DNA of 45,615 bases, taken from positions 1-45,615 of the forward strand of contig CALUTP010000042.1 in assembly GCA_944323725.1 (NCBI GenBank), written 5' to 3'. Every line of letters begins with the position of its first letter. The first letter of the stretch is position 1. The notes under the pieces were generated by a model. It was given only the letters and a program-made list of their open reading frames with translations. It was not told the DNA's origin and did not search any database. The DNA comes from Candidatus Gastranaerophilales bacterium. GTDB lineage: Bacteria > Cyanobacteriota > Vampirovibrionia > Gastranaerophilales > Gastranaerophilaceae. The translations under genes were made by a program, and so were the position numbers. Shown here one piece after another: positions 1-8,169 of this stretch.

Positions 1-4
1 CAAA

Positions 5-1648
5 TTACACCACTTCCATAGGTTCAACCGTAAAATCTATTACAGCAGGGCCGTCTATGGCGAAAGCCTTTTCTAATGCTGGAAAAATCGAATCTATAGA
101 ATTAACTCTTTCAGCCCAAATACCATAACTTTCTGCTAACTTTACAAAATCTGGATTGGAAATTTTGGTCTCGTAAAATCTTCCAGAACATAATTTTTGC
201 TGTAGTTGTCTGACCATACCTAAATAACCATTATTTAAAATAAACAATTTGACAGGAATATCATAATCTATGCAAGTTGCAAGTTCTTGAAAATTCATCT
301 GGAAAGAACCATCTCCAGAAATACAAATTACAGGTTCCCTGCCTTTTGCAATACAAGCACCAACTGCTGCAGGTAAACCAAATCCCATTGTACCTGACCC
401 GCCTGAAGTCAAAAATCTACGAGGTGTATTAAATTTATAATTTTGTGCAGTAAATAGCTGATGCTGACCCACTTCTGTAGATATTATTATATCCATATCT
501 TTTGTATAATCATATATCGCGCGTATTACTTCAAAAGAATGCAGATTATTTGAAATCTTTTTTGGAATTAAATTTTTGTCTTTTAACCTTTGGGCATATT
601 TTAACCATTCTACAAAATTAGATTCATATGAATTATTTTGATATTCTTTTACTATTTCGTTAAGTATTTCTTTTGCATCACCAATTAATGACATAAAAAC
701 TGGAATCACTCTAGAAATTTCATGCTCATTAATATCCAGCTGAATAAATTTCCTTTCTAGCTCATTATTTTGGAAACAGCAGGTAATTCTATCATTAAAT
801 CTTGCTCCAATTGAAAAAATCAAATCACTATCACGTAAAATCTGATTTGCAGCTATTTGTCCAAAAATACCAATCATCCCTAGATAATTTTCGTCATTCT
901 GCGGAAAAGCTCCAATAGCCATCATCGTATTTACAACAGGAATACCTAACAATTTAGCTAAACAAAAAAGTTCATATGAAGCTTCGGAATGAACGACTCC
1001 ACCTCCAGCAACAATTACGGGTTTTTTAGCCGAACAAATTTCTTCTAACACATCCTTTATATTATTGTTATGAGATATGCTTATATCTTTAGCTTTTAAA
1101 TTTTCTATAGGAACAAATTCATAATTTTCAGTAAATATATTTTTGGTAAGGTCAACAACAACAGGCCCTTTCTTACCAGAAACAGCTGTCTTAAAAGCTT
1201 CAACTAGCGTACTTTCTAAATCTTTTACATCTCTTACTTGATAGTTAGCTTTTGTACAAGATTTTGTAATATCAATTATATCAACTTCTTGAAAAGCATC
1301 TTTTCCTATTAAAGAAGAATTGACCTGACCTGTAAGCACAACAATAGGATAACCATCAAGATAAGCATTCGCAATACCAGAAATAGTATTAGTAGCACCA
1401 GGACCAGAGGTAACTAGTACTACACCGCACTTACCACTAACCCTTGCATAACCTTCAGCAGCATGCACTGCGGATTGCTCATGTCTCACTAAATAATGTT
1501 TTATATCATTTTGTTTAAATAATTCATCATATACATTTAATACGATTCCACCAGGATAACCAAAGATACATTCAACCCCTAAACTTTTAAGGGTTTCTAC
1601 AAGGATTTGAGCTCCGGTAAGAGTTTTTAGCCCGGTATTTATTACCAC
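5..1648 (-). CDS. ilvB: Acetolactate synthase, large (catalytic) subunit
   Basis: TPP-dependent enzyme that condenses two pyruvates to acetolactate (or pyruvate with 2-oxobutyrate), the first common step of valine, leucine and isoleucine synthesis in the cytoplasm. The 547-residue product has the three-domain layout and length of the family: an N-terminal TPP pyrimidine-binding domain with FGYPGG and the catalytic-Glu motif RHEQSA, a central domain, and a C-terminal TPP/Mg site GDGSFQMNFQEL followed by NN. The start is GTG, eight bases after TAGGAG. It is the last gene on this strand inside the window; a regulatory subunit (ilvN) would lie beyond the left edge and is not visible. A terminator for the preceding operon stands upstream, so ilvB probably has its own promoter in the roughly 55 bases between. 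Assignment of large subunit rather than another TPP decarboxylase rests on overall similarity and is firm. Confidence 0.95.
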   Translation of the reverse strand: MVINTGLKTLTGAQILVETLKSLGVECIFGYPGGIVLNVYDELFKQNDIKHYLVRHEQSAVHAAEGYARVSGKCGVVLVTSGPGATNTISGIANAYLDGYPIVVLTGQVNSSLIGKDAFQEVDIIDITKSCTKANYQVRDVKDLESTLVEAFKTAVSGKKGPVVVDLTKNIFTENYEFVPIENLKAKDISISHNNNIKDVLEEICSAKKPVIVAGGGVVHSEASYELFCLAKLLGIPVVNTMMAIGAFPQNDENYLGMIGIFGQIAANQILRDSDLIFSIGARFNDRITCCFQNNELERKFIQLDINEHEISRVIPVFMSLIGDAKEILNEIVKEYQNNSYESNFVEWLKYAQRLKDKNLIPKKISNNLHSFEVIRAIYDYTKDMDIIISTEVGQHQLFTAQNYKFNTPRRFLTSGGSGTMGFGLPAAVGACIAKGREPVICISGDGSFQMNFQELATCIDYDIPVKLFILNNGYLGMVRQLQQKLCSGRFYETKISNPDFVKLAESYGIWAERVNSIDSIFPALEKAFAIDGPAVIDFTVEPMEVV

Positions 1649-1703
1649 AATTGATTCTCCTACGTTCTTTTTTGGATAATAACATAGAGATAGTTTTGTT
1701 TCA

Positions 1704-1744
1704 AGTAAAAATTAGCGGTGATAAAAACACCGCTAATTTTTACT
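1704..1744 (-). terminator. Rho-independent terminator after the rph/small secreted protein operon
   Basis: A perfect 17-bp inverted repeat (1704-1720 with 1728-1744) around a 7-base loop; the core pairs TTAGCGGTG with CACCGCTAA. A T-rich flank is part of the stem on both sides, so it may work in both directions. It begins six bases after the stop codon of the leftward gene ending at 1750. Confidence 0.85.
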
Positions 1745-1749
1745 TTTGT

Positions 1750-2073
1750 CTAATCAATATTAAAAAGTTCTCTCCACTGTCGTTTTTTGGCTTCAACCTT
1801 TTTTTTTCTTTCTGCTTCTTTTCGCTTAGCTTCAGCTTTCTTGGCTGCAGCTTTTCGTTGTTTTTCTAATCTTTTTTGACGTGCTTTTTCTCTCTTTTCA
1901 GCCTCTTTCCGCTGTCTTTCCTGAGCTTTTTGCGCTGCATTCTGTTCACTTCTTGAAACTTTACTAGTTACATTATTAAGCCACCTGCTTATAGGTCCTG
2001 CTGATTCTGCAGCCTGAGCAGTTCCCATTGATAAAACTGACGCTGCTAAGAGCATTACTATAACTTTTTTCAT
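1750..2073 (-). CDS. Small secreted Lys/Arg/Ala/Glu-rich helical protein (paralogue 1)
   Basis: Function unknown. The product (107 residues from the ATG) has a signal peptide (KKVIVMLLAASVLSMGTAQA, predicted cut after AQA). After a short linker containing SRWLNN comes a run of about 70 residues made almost only of K, R, E, A and Q, expected to be one long charged helix or coiled coil. It ends in QWRELFNID. A GTG two codons upstream overlaps the Shine-Dalgarno (AAAGGAG), so the ATG at 2073 with five-base spacing is the better start. It lies 10 bases downstream of a homologous gene (2084-2380) that shares the signal peptide, charged helix and an aromatic C-terminal tail, indicating a tandem duplication. 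A periplasmic or surface-associated structural or nucleic-acid-binding role is possible but not shown. Confidence 0.75.
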   Translation of the reverse strand: MKKVIVMLLAASVLSMGTAQAAESAGPISRWLNNVTSKVSRSEQNAAQKAQERQRKEAEKREKARQKRLEKQRKAAAKKAEAKRKEAERKKKVEAKKRQWRELFNID

Positions 2074-2083
2074 ATTCACTCCT

Positions 2084-2380
2084 TTATTCTGAAATTAATT
2101 GATTCCAAAGCTGTTTTTTCTTTTCAATTTTTTCTTGTCTAGCTTTTTGTCTTTCTGCAGCCTCTTTTTTTTGTTTTTCTATAGCTTCCTGTCTTGCCTT
2201 TTGTCTAGCCTCTGCGGCTTCCTGATTAGCCTTTTGCTGTTCCTGCAGTTGTTTTTCTTTGTCAACTATTTTTTGCGTATGTTTTTGGATAAATTTTTCA
2301 GTGTAAGTTGTTGTTTCTGCAAATGATGCTGGAGCTAAAATCACAGCAGCTAAAAGAGTTCCTAACAATATTTTTTTCAT
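2084..2380 (-). CDS. Small secreted charged helical protein (paralogue 2)
   Basis: Function unknown. 98 residues: a signal peptide (MKKILLGTLLAAVILAPASFA, cut after SFA), then a Gln/Lys/Glu/Ala/Arg-rich helix with an internal repeat of the type RQKARQE (twice, about 20 residues apart), ending in LWNQLISE. The same plan, including the tryptophan near the C-terminus, is found in the neighbour at 1750-2073, so the two are tandem paralogues. A Shine-Dalgarno (AAAGGGG-like, from the CCCCTTTC on the plus strand) precedes the ATG. It is transcribed after rph with a 36-base gap and probably belongs to that operon. Low-complexity composition makes any database match outside the lineage unreliable. Confidence 0.75.
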   Translation of the reverse strand: MKKILLGTLLAAVILAPASFAETTTYTEKFIQKHTQKIVDKEKQLQEQQKANQEAAEARQKARQEAIEKQKKEAAERQKARQEKIEKKKQLWNQLISE

Positions 2381-2416
2381 AATTCATTCCCCTTTCTTTT
2401 TAGTACAGACATTATA

Positions 2417-3121
2417 CTAAATTAAATTATACATTTCAATAATTTTTTGAATACCGCTTTCGGCAATATCGAAAATATCAAGCATTTGCTCATAATCATA
2501 AGGTTCGCCTTCCGCTGTTGTCTGAAATTCAATAATTTTCCCTGACTTTGTAAGAACAACATTACTATCTACCTGAGCCCTTGAATCCTCTTCATAATCC
2601 AAATCAAGCCTTACTTCGCCATCAATAATACCTGCTGATACAGCAGCAATAGGTTCAATAATAGGATTTTTCTTTAATTTACCTATTTCCATAAGTCTTT
2701 CTATTGCAATAGATAGTGCTACAAAACCACCACAAATACTAGCAGTTCTAGTTCCTCCATCAGCTTGGATAACATCAGCATCAATTGTAATTGTTATTTC
2801 AGACATTTTTTCTAAATCAACACAAGCTCTAAGACTACGACCTATCAATCTTTGTATTTCCTGAGTTCTTCCTGAAATTTTTGTTCTTTCTCTTTGACAT
2901 CTTACGTTAGTAGAAGATGGTAAAAGTGAATATTCTGCTGTTATCCAGCCTCTATTATCATCTGGGGACATCCATTTTGGCTTACCTACTTCTACTGACG
3001 CTGTTGTGATTACTTTAGTATCTCCAAATTCTACCAGTACTGAGCCTAGTGCATTTTTTGTAAAATCCGGCGTAAACTTAATTCGTCTTAATTCGTTATT
3101 TTTTCTTCCTTTTCTAATCAT
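2417..3121 (-). CDS. rph: Ribonuclease PH (tRNA 3'-processing phosphorolytic exonuclease)
   Basis: Phosphorolytic 3'-5' exoribonuclease that trims tRNA precursors and some other RNAs; a hexameric cytoplasmic enzyme of the PNPase/RNase PH fold. The family start is recognised as IRKGRKNNELRRIKF, so the ATG at 3121 (Shine-Dalgarno AAGGA, four bases after the previous stop) is chosen over an upstream in-frame ATG at 3190 that would overlap the zinc-ribbon gene. Seen motifs: EFGDTKVI, the substrate-binding region with GRSLRACVDL, and QADGGTRTASICGG, where the family places its phosphate and RNA contacts. Length from this start is 234 residues, close to the usual 235-260. It is translated closely behind the zinc-ribbon protein, suggesting coupling. 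Confidence 0.95.
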   Translation of the reverse strand: MIRKGRKNNELRRIKFTPDFTKNALGSVLVEFGDTKVITTASVEVGKPKWMSPDDNRGWITAEYSLLPSSTNVRCQRERTKISGRTQEIQRLIGRSLRACVDLEKMSEITITIDADVIQADGGTRTASICGGFVALSIAIERLMEIGKLKKNPIIEPIAAVSAGIIDGEVRLDLDYEEDSRAQVDSNVVLTKSGKIIEFQTTAEGEPYDYEQMLDIFDIAESGIQKIIEMYNLI

Positions 3122-3125
3122 AGCT

Positions 3126-3350
3126 TTATCCTTTATAATCGTAGTCCCACATATAAATTTGTCCGCAATAACGGCATACTGCATGTTCATTCATAAATTG
3201 TAAATCTGGAATGAATGTATAGCCATCTACTGTAATTTCTATTTCATTTTTTTCATTATATCTCTGCTCAAAATGTCTTGGTCCTTTATAATCCGGAGAA
3301 AACATTAGTTCAAATTTATCTGAAGATTTGCAAGCCTTACAAATAAACAT
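3126..3350 (-). CDS. Small zinc-ribbon protein of unknown function
   Basis: 74 residues with two Cys pairs: CKAC at residues 4-7 and CRYCG near residue 60, a spacing typical of a treble-clef or zinc-ribbon knuckle split by a beta-rich core (EIEITVDGYTFIPDL). No membrane segment or signal peptide. It sits between a membrane protein (10-base gap) and rph (4-base gap), so it is very likely in the same transcript. I do not recognise a named family. A metal-binding RNA- or protein-interaction role would fit both the fold and the neighbour, but that is inference. Confidence 0.7.
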   Translation of the reverse strand: MFICKACKSSDKFELMFSPDYKGPRHFEQRYNEKNEIEITVDGYTFIPDLQFMNEHAVCRYCGQIYMWDYDYKG

Positions 3351-3360
3351 GATAAAATCC

Positions 3361-4356
3361 TTAATAATCTTCTTCTCTGGTTGCTCTATCTAATATATTT
3401 TTATCTAATTTTTTAACTTTCTTGTATCCTTTAGTTGAAGATTTTTTTCCTTTTATGCTTGAACTATTTTCACTTAAAACTTTATACCATAAAGTCCAGC
3501 AAATACTTCTTATTGGTAGTGTAAAACTTATTACTATAAATCCAACAACCAGATAAGCAAGAAACTGTGAAATATTTAAAGGGGTTAATATTATAGCTCC
3601 ATGATTCACATTAATAAGACATTCATTAATAGAGTCTAACGGAATTTGTGTTACCCAATTTTCAAAAAAACCGACAGTTAAATCTGTAAGCTTTGTAAAA
3701 TCAAAAAATACAGAAAATCCCTCAACAAAGAGAAAATGGGTAAAAACACCTATTACAAACATTATTATAAATGTTCTTGCAAAATTTCCCTTTATAAGCT
3801 CAAAACTTCTTTTAAAACACCCTGTAATTGATATATCAGATTCGAATGTAAAAACCTGAAAAATTAAAATGAAATAAATAAAAAATATTCCGCCTAGAAC
3901 CCATAAAAGCGGATTTATTGCAAGTAGTCCAAATATACCATATAAACACCAAAGACCAACATATTTAATTGTTTTTTGAGTAATCAATGAGTTATGTGCT
4001 GGAAAATCATATACCTTACCTGTACTAATAGCACTTTCAGTCATTGAGTTCAATGCTCCATAGGCAACTAAATAATCCCAGAACGCTTTCATCCAAACAA
4101 TCATTCCTGGTACAACTATTAAAATTACACAAAAAACAATGGTAGAAAAATCATTAAATGCCGGAAACTCTTCTATTAAAAGCGGTAAATTATTAGTATA
4201 GATATTTGCCATACCAAAAATCCAAGCAAGACCAATTACCTGACCTAAAACAGGGAATAACATATATTTAGCAAACTGTGGAAAATTAACACAATACAAT
4301 TTTACCGTCTCTGATAAAATTGAAAATATACTGTTATTAAGTTTTGCTTTTGCCAT
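3361..4356 (-). CDS. Polytopic membrane protein of unknown function
   Basis: 331 residues with about six hydrophobic segments (around residues 35-55, 72-92, 130-165 as a pair, 195-215 and 265-290) and a basic, Lys/Ser-rich C-terminal tail (KGKKSSTKGYKKVKK). The Shine-Dalgarno region reads AAAGGAG before the ATG. The repeated membrane layout, with an amphipathic start and the region ITGCFKRSFELIKGN before a helix, resembles the loosely defined family of glycerophosphodiester-phosphodiesterase membrane domains and DUF975-like proteins, but no catalytic residue is evident. It heads the leftward operon containing the zinc ribbon and rph and is divergent from the PHP gene. Confidence 0.65.
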   Translation of the reverse strand: MAKAKLNNSIFSILSETVKLYCVNFPQFAKYMLFPVLGQVIGLAWIFGMANIYTNNLPLLIEEFPAFNDFSTIVFCVILIVVPGMIVWMKAFWDYLVAYGALNSMTESAISTGKVYDFPAHNSLITQKTIKYVGLWCLYGIFGLLAINPLLWVLGGIFFIYFILIFQVFTFESDISITGCFKRSFELIKGNFARTFIIMFVIGVFTHFLFVEGFSVFFDFTKLTDLTVGFFENWVTQIPLDSINECLINVNHGAIILTPLNISQFLAYLVVGFIVISFTLPIRSICWTLWYKVLSENSSSIKGKKSSTKGYKKVKKLDKNILDRATREEDY

Positions 4357-4410
4357 ATTTACTCCTTTATCTATTCAATGATCAATAATAGAAATTTTCC
4401 AGATTTATTG

Positions 4411-4416
4411 TATAAT
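4411..4416 (+). promoter_or_regulatory. Candidate -10 element for the PHP-domain gene
   Basis: TATAAT preceded by TTG, 33 bases before the ATG at 4450. No convincing -35. It lies inside the 5' extension of the open frame, which supports the internal ATG as the true start. Confidence 0.4.
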
Positions 4417-4449
4417 AATTTTATTACAAATAAATTTAAAAAAACAATA

Positions 4450-5076
4450 ATGAACTATAAAGAATTAATAAAAAATTTTACAACAGAAGATTATGAAAAA
4501 GGAAGAGTAAATCTACACATTCACTCAACCTACTCTGATGGTAAAGGAGATTTTAAAACATTAATTAAACAAGCGCATCAAAAAGGTTATAAATATATTG
4601 CCATTTCAGACCATAACACTTGTAACGGATATATAGAGAACGAAATCCCAGATTACGTAATACCTGCAATTGAATTTGATGTTTGGTGTGGATATATTTT
4701 TATGCATCTTTTAGGTTATGGAATTGATGTTAAAAATACAGAATTGCAAAAATTCTGTGCTAAATCAAAAAGAGAGACTGAACTTGATATAATAAGAATT
4801 TTCTCTACCAGAAATATAAAAGACTTAATTACAGCTATACACAATGCAGGAGGCATAGCTGTACTTGCACATCCAGCCTGCTGTTGGGCACTTAGCCATG
4901 ATCATTTTGTTAAAAAACTTATTTCATATGGGCTTGATGGAATTGAAGTATTTTATCCTTACAAAAGACATAGAGGAATTGTTAAATTTACAACTGTGCA
5001 TAATATAGAAAAAATAGCTGACAAATACGGACTCATAAAAACTGGCGGTACGGATTTACATGATGATAATTTATAA
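4450..5076 (+). CDS. PHP-domain phosphoesterase, probably shortened at the C-terminus
   Basis: Member of the PHP metal-dependent phosphoesterase superfamily (YciV/RNase AM-like group, which acts on nucleotide 3',5'-bisphosphates or short RNAs). Visible metal-site motifs: NLHIHSTYSDG at residues 21-31, ISDHNTC about 30 residues later, AIEFD, VLAHPACCW, and GGTDLH at the end. The frame opens at 4378, but a TATAAT lies between 4378 and 4450, and the codons before 4450 are unlike the family, so ATG 4450 is preferred (208 residues). Relatives usually continue 20-70 residues beyond the last motif (GGSDFHG... type); here the protein stops six codons after GGT with HDDNL, followed by two further stops. 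It may be recently truncated. The next stretch holds a decayed regulator. Confidence 0.7.
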   Translation: MNYKELIKNFTTEDYEKGRVNLHIHSTYSDGKGDFKTLIKQAHQKGYKYIAISDHNTCNGYIENEIPDYVIPAIEFDVWCGYIFMHLLGYGIDVKNTELQKFCAKSKRETELDIIRIFSTRNIKDLITAIHNAGGIAVLAHPACCWALSHDHFVKKLISYGLDGIEVFYPYKRHRGIVKFTTVHNIEKIADKYGLIKTGGTDLHDDNL

Positions 5077-5230
5077 TGATAATCCTCTTTAACTACTTAC
5101 CACTAAATTGAAATAACGCAAATTAACATTCAGCTAAGTTTCATATATCACGGGTTCATATAGCATTGCTTTTAAATATATATACTGCGTCAAAATATTT
5201 TTTATACGTAAATTAAGAATAATTATTTAC
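5077..5230. other. AT-rich stretch with no recognisable gene
   Basis: Stops occur in all frames, and I see no hairpin with a T-run, no tRNA and no repeat. One frame is open from 5138 into the Xre remnant, but it has no ATG, GTG or TTG start and the residues before about 5231 do not resemble the family. Confidence 0.4.
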
Positions 5231-5413
5231 AGAAAAAACTTTAAAAAATATATAAAAAAAGGCATGACTCAAGACAACCTCGCTTCTGAGAAAATTTCAA
5301 GGCCAATAATTAGCTTAATTGAAATAGCAAAAACAGATCTCACTGTATCTAAAGTCAAAATAATTGCCGACACTTTGAATGTACTTCCTAAAGATTTATT
5401 TGACTTTGATTAA
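5231..5413 (+). pseudogene. Decayed Xre/Cro-type helix-turn-helix regulator
   Basis: The frame reads RKNFKKYIKKGMTQDNLASE, then KISRPIISLIEIAKTD, then LTVSKVKIIADTLNVLPKD and LFDFD. This is a clear HTH_3 pattern: KK..KGMTQ as helix 1, LASE.. as helix 2, SR..ISLIE as the recognition helix, and KIIADTLNV as helix 4. Two or three residues are missing in the turn, and there is no ATG, GTG or TTG start before the domain; the first ATG (5264) falls inside helix 1 and would leave 49 residues. It is therefore probably a remnant or uses a rare start. Its TAA overlaps the stop of prfB on the other strand within one TTAA. Confidence 0.55.
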
Positions 5414-6496
5414 TGATTTTGTTTTAAATAAGCCTCAATAAAGCCATCCAAATCGCCGTCCATAACAGCATCTACATTTCCAACCTCATATCCTGTTCTG
5501 TGATCTTTTACCATTTTATAGGGATGGAATACGTAAGAACGAATTTGAGAACCGAAATTTATATCAACATTTTCACCTTTTAATTCAGCTAATTTTTTTT
5601 CATGCTCAGCCTGTCTTATAGCTAACAATTTTGAGGCCAAAATTTGCATGGCATTTTCTTTATTTTGTAACTGCGAACGCTCCTGTTGGCATTTTACAAC
5701 AATACCTGTAGGCTTATGCAAAATTCTCACAGCAGTCTCTACTTTATTAACATTCTGTCCACCAGCCCCGCCTGAACGCATTGTATCTATTTCCAAATCT
5801 TCTGGAGGAATTGTAATAGTTTTTTCGAAATCCGCAATAATAGGAGAAACTTCTAAGGAGGCAAAACTTGTCTGACGCTTTCCATTAGCATTAAATGGCG
5901 ATATTCTAACTAATCGATGGACTCCTTTTTCAGCTTTTGCATAACCAAAAGCATATTTTCCTGTAATTTTTATTGTAGCTGATTTTATTCCAGCTTCATC
6001 TCCATCTAATTTATCCAACAAATCAACATGCCAGCCTCTACTTTCAGCCCAGCGAATATACATTCGCAAAAGCATACTAGCCCAATCCTGAGCATCAGTT
6101 CCGCCAGCCCCTGCATTTATAGTTAAAATAGCATCAGCCTCGTCATACTCACCGCTCAACATTAATTTTATTTCAAACTTATCTAGCTCTTTTGAAATTG
6201 TCTTTAATGTTTCATAACTTTCAGAAATTAAATCTTCATCTTGAATTTCAATAGCAACCATTGCATCATCAACAGCAGAACACCAATTATTAACTAATAC
6301 AATGTTTTCCTTAATTTCTTTTATGTCAGAACCAAGCTTTGATACTTTGCTTTTATCTGACCAAATATCAGGAGCTTGCATTTCAGCTTCTAGAGTCGCT
6401 AATTTTTCATTCAAACTAGCAAAGTCAAAGACACTCCTTAATACTATTAATACGAGGCTGCAATATATTGATTAATTGTTTTAATTCAGTTTCCAT
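5410..6496 (-). CDS. prfB: Peptide chain release factor 2, with programmed +1 frameshift
   Basis: RF2 recognises UGA and UAA at the ribosomal A site and triggers peptide release. The long frame contains the tripeptide anticodon motif SPF (in [11 protein letters not shown]) and the catalytic GGQ ([13 protein letters not shown]). The first 23 codons lie in another frame: ATG at 6496 reads [13 protein letters not shown] and continues to CTT followed by an in-frame TGA at 6427-6425. A +1 slip on CTT TGA C continues as DFASLNEKL. The full protein is about 361 residues, matching the family. It starts 24 bases after the nucleotidase stop, without a Shine-Dalgarno but with a -10 box six bases before the ATG. 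Annotating only the long frame would lose the N-terminus. Confidence 0.95.
6424..6439 (-). promoter_or_regulatory. prfB autoregulatory +1 frameshift site
   Basis: On the minus strand: AAGGAG, TGT, CTT TGA C. An internal Shine-Dalgarno-like AAGGAG stands three bases before the CTT slip codon, then the in-frame UGA and a C, the same arrangement as in E. coli prfB. Low RF2 favours slipping, so RF2 controls its own synthesis (established mechanism). Confidence 0.95.
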
Positions 6497-6502
6497 AGTT
6501 AA

Positions 6503-6530
6503 ATTATATTACAAAAATCTTAATCAACAA
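6503..6530 (-). promoter_or_regulatory. Candidate promoter for prfB (leaderless)
   Basis: TTGTTG at 6530-6525, 16-base spacer, TATAAT at 6508-6503. The -10 ends six bases before the ATG, so transcription should begin at or within a base of the start codon. Confidence 0.5.
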
Positions 6531-8091
6531 TCCTTATTCTACCATCATCGACCATATCAACCGGACCATTGGTATTTTTGATTTTATATTCTATACATTC
6601 ATTCAAATCATAATCATACCGAGCTGTTGCTTGGTCTATTTTATTAAGCATTGCTAAATCATCATTACCCGAAGAATAATAATCATTTATTGCAACTGAG
6701 TATATTTTATCTTTTCTTGGATTTACAATATTTATATCTTCTTCAATACCATTTTTATTTATGTATTTTAAATCGTAAATTTGACCATTTTGCGAAATTG
6801 TATATTTCATTCCAGAAACATACATGATTCCAGGCTTATTATTTCTATTCACAAATGATTTTGCACCAAATTTTAAAGCATCTACAATCTCTTTTTCGGT
6901 ATAGTTTATTTTAAGTATTTTATTTTTGAAAGGAGAAATTTCTTCTATTGTCCTTGTATCAATTTTTCCTTTTTCAACATAACCTCTAATATTTGCCGCA
7001 CCAACTATAGCTATATCAGCACCTGTACGTTCTCTTATAGCATCTAAACCATAATAAGCTAGAGGATTAGGCTGGATTAAATCATTAGTCAATACAGGAG
7101 GAGCAGTTCTTATTTCACCAATAACCTCTGGTTTACCTAAAATTTTCTCAAATATATGGCGCGCAAATACATTCCTTGTAAACTTACGAGTTGTTGCAAC
7201 ATTATTTTGAACCTTCTTAATTATACCATTTTCATCAAATTCAAGATTTAATATACCAAAATTCTTTCCATCGCGTCCAGCCTGAGTAATTACCACAGGC
7301 TCTCCGCTTTTTGAATATAAAAGATTTTCACCTTCTTTTATACCTTCAATTAAGTTATGGGAATGACCGCCTAAAATTATATCAACACCATCTGTTTCTC
7401 TTGCTATTTTTCTATCATAACCATATCCGCTATGTGAAAGCAATATTATCTTATTTACTCCCTGACTTTTTAATTTATTAACTTCTGTTTGAATATCTTT
7501 TATTGTTTCTTCGATACTTACAGGATCTATCTGCTGATCTTGTAAAACTTTTCCATATTTAACCCTCGATAGTAAGTCAGTAGGGAGAACACCAATAATA
7601 CCGTATTTATGGCCATTATGTTCTTCTATAATAGATTTTTCAACTTTTTGAGCAAGAGGATTTTGATTATTAACTGGTTTTAAATTACATGCTAAAAGTT
7701 TAAAACTAAATTCTGGTATTATTGTCTTAAAAATAGAAGATTTCATATCACATTCATGGTTTCCCACTGCAGAAGCACTTACTCCAATTAATTTTAAAAA
7801 TGTTGCAGCAACATGATTTACCTGAGGATTTTCTCCTAATAAAATATCGCCTGATGAAAGTTTTAATTTATCTACTTCTTCAGACGATACATATTTATCA
7901 AACTCGTTGGAGGCTGTAACTGTACGCTCCATATTCATTGCTTTTCCATGATAATCATTTACATAAAATATACTGGTCTTTATATTATTAGTTAATGATT
8001 TATTAGACTGGTCTGACAGCAATTTTTGTCGCTGTCGCCTATATTTTTCTAACATATTTGTCGATTGCAAATTGTTTACAGGATTAATCAT
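6520..8091 (-). CDS. UshA-like 5'-nucleotidase / metallophosphoesterase without signal peptide
   Basis: Two-domain calcineurin-like enzyme of the 5'-nucleotidase family, which hydrolyses nucleotides or UDP-sugars. The N-terminal metal domain shows FYVNDYHG (family NDxHG), SSGDILLG, AVGNHECD, ILLSHSGYG and ILGGHSHN in order. The C-terminal substrate domain (about residues 330-520) shows IVGAANIRGYV, SPFKN and the AINDYYSSGNDD region. Length is 523 residues, normal for the family. Homologues are usually exported, but here the N-terminus (MINPVNNLQSTNMLEKYRR) has no hydrophobic segment. That Asn-rich polar start resembles those of the M16 peptidase and FTG proteins in this window. AAAGAG precedes the ATG. 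It lies between the deiminase-like gene and prfB on the same strand. Substrate is not predictable from the sequence. Confidence 0.85.
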   Translation of the reverse strand: MINPVNNLQSTNMLEKYRRQRQKLLSDQSNKSLTNNIKTSIFYVNDYHGKAMNMERTVTASNEFDKYVSSEEVDKLKLSSGDILLGENPQVNHVAATFLKLIGVSASAVGNHECDMKSSIFKTIIPEFSFKLLACNLKPVNNQNPLAQKVEKSIIEEHNGHKYGIIGVLPTDLLSRVKYGKVLQDQQIDPVSIEETIKDIQTEVNKLKSQGVNKIILLSHSGYGYDRKIARETDGVDIILGGHSHNLIEGIKEGENLLYSKSGEPVVITQAGRDGKNFGILNLEFDENGIIKKVQNNVATTRKFTRNVFARHIFEKILGKPEVIGEIRTAPPVLTNDLIQPNPLAYYGLDAIRERTGADIAIVGAANIRGYVEKGKIDTRTIEEISPFKNKILKINYTEKEIVDALKFGAKSFVNRNNKPGIMYVSGMKYTISQNGQIYDLKYINKNGIEEDINIVNPRKDKIYSVAINDYYSSGNDDLAMLNKIDQATARYDYDLNECIEYKIKNTNGPVDMVDDGRIRIVD

Positions 8092-8169
8092 CTCTTTAGA
8101 TCCCTTTAACTTAAATATCTGTAAAAATCCATTTTTGCTATTAGAAATTAAAAGTGTTACATATCTTTA

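Noticed and set aside
1648-1744. The hairpin before ilvB as an attenuator or T-box element
   Set aside because: It starts six bases after the preceding gene's stop, there is no leader peptide or T-box sequence, and it fits a plain terminator of the upstream operon.
2099-2326. A plus-strand frame rich in Leu/Phe/Ser that looks like a membrane protein
   Set aside because: It is the antisense of the Lys/Glu/Gln-rich secreted protein; low-complexity coding produces such hydrophobic mirror frames.
3122-3190. Earlier start of rph at 3190
   Set aside because: It would overlap the zinc-ribbon gene by 65 bases and add residues that the family lacks; ATG 3121 has its own AAGGA site.
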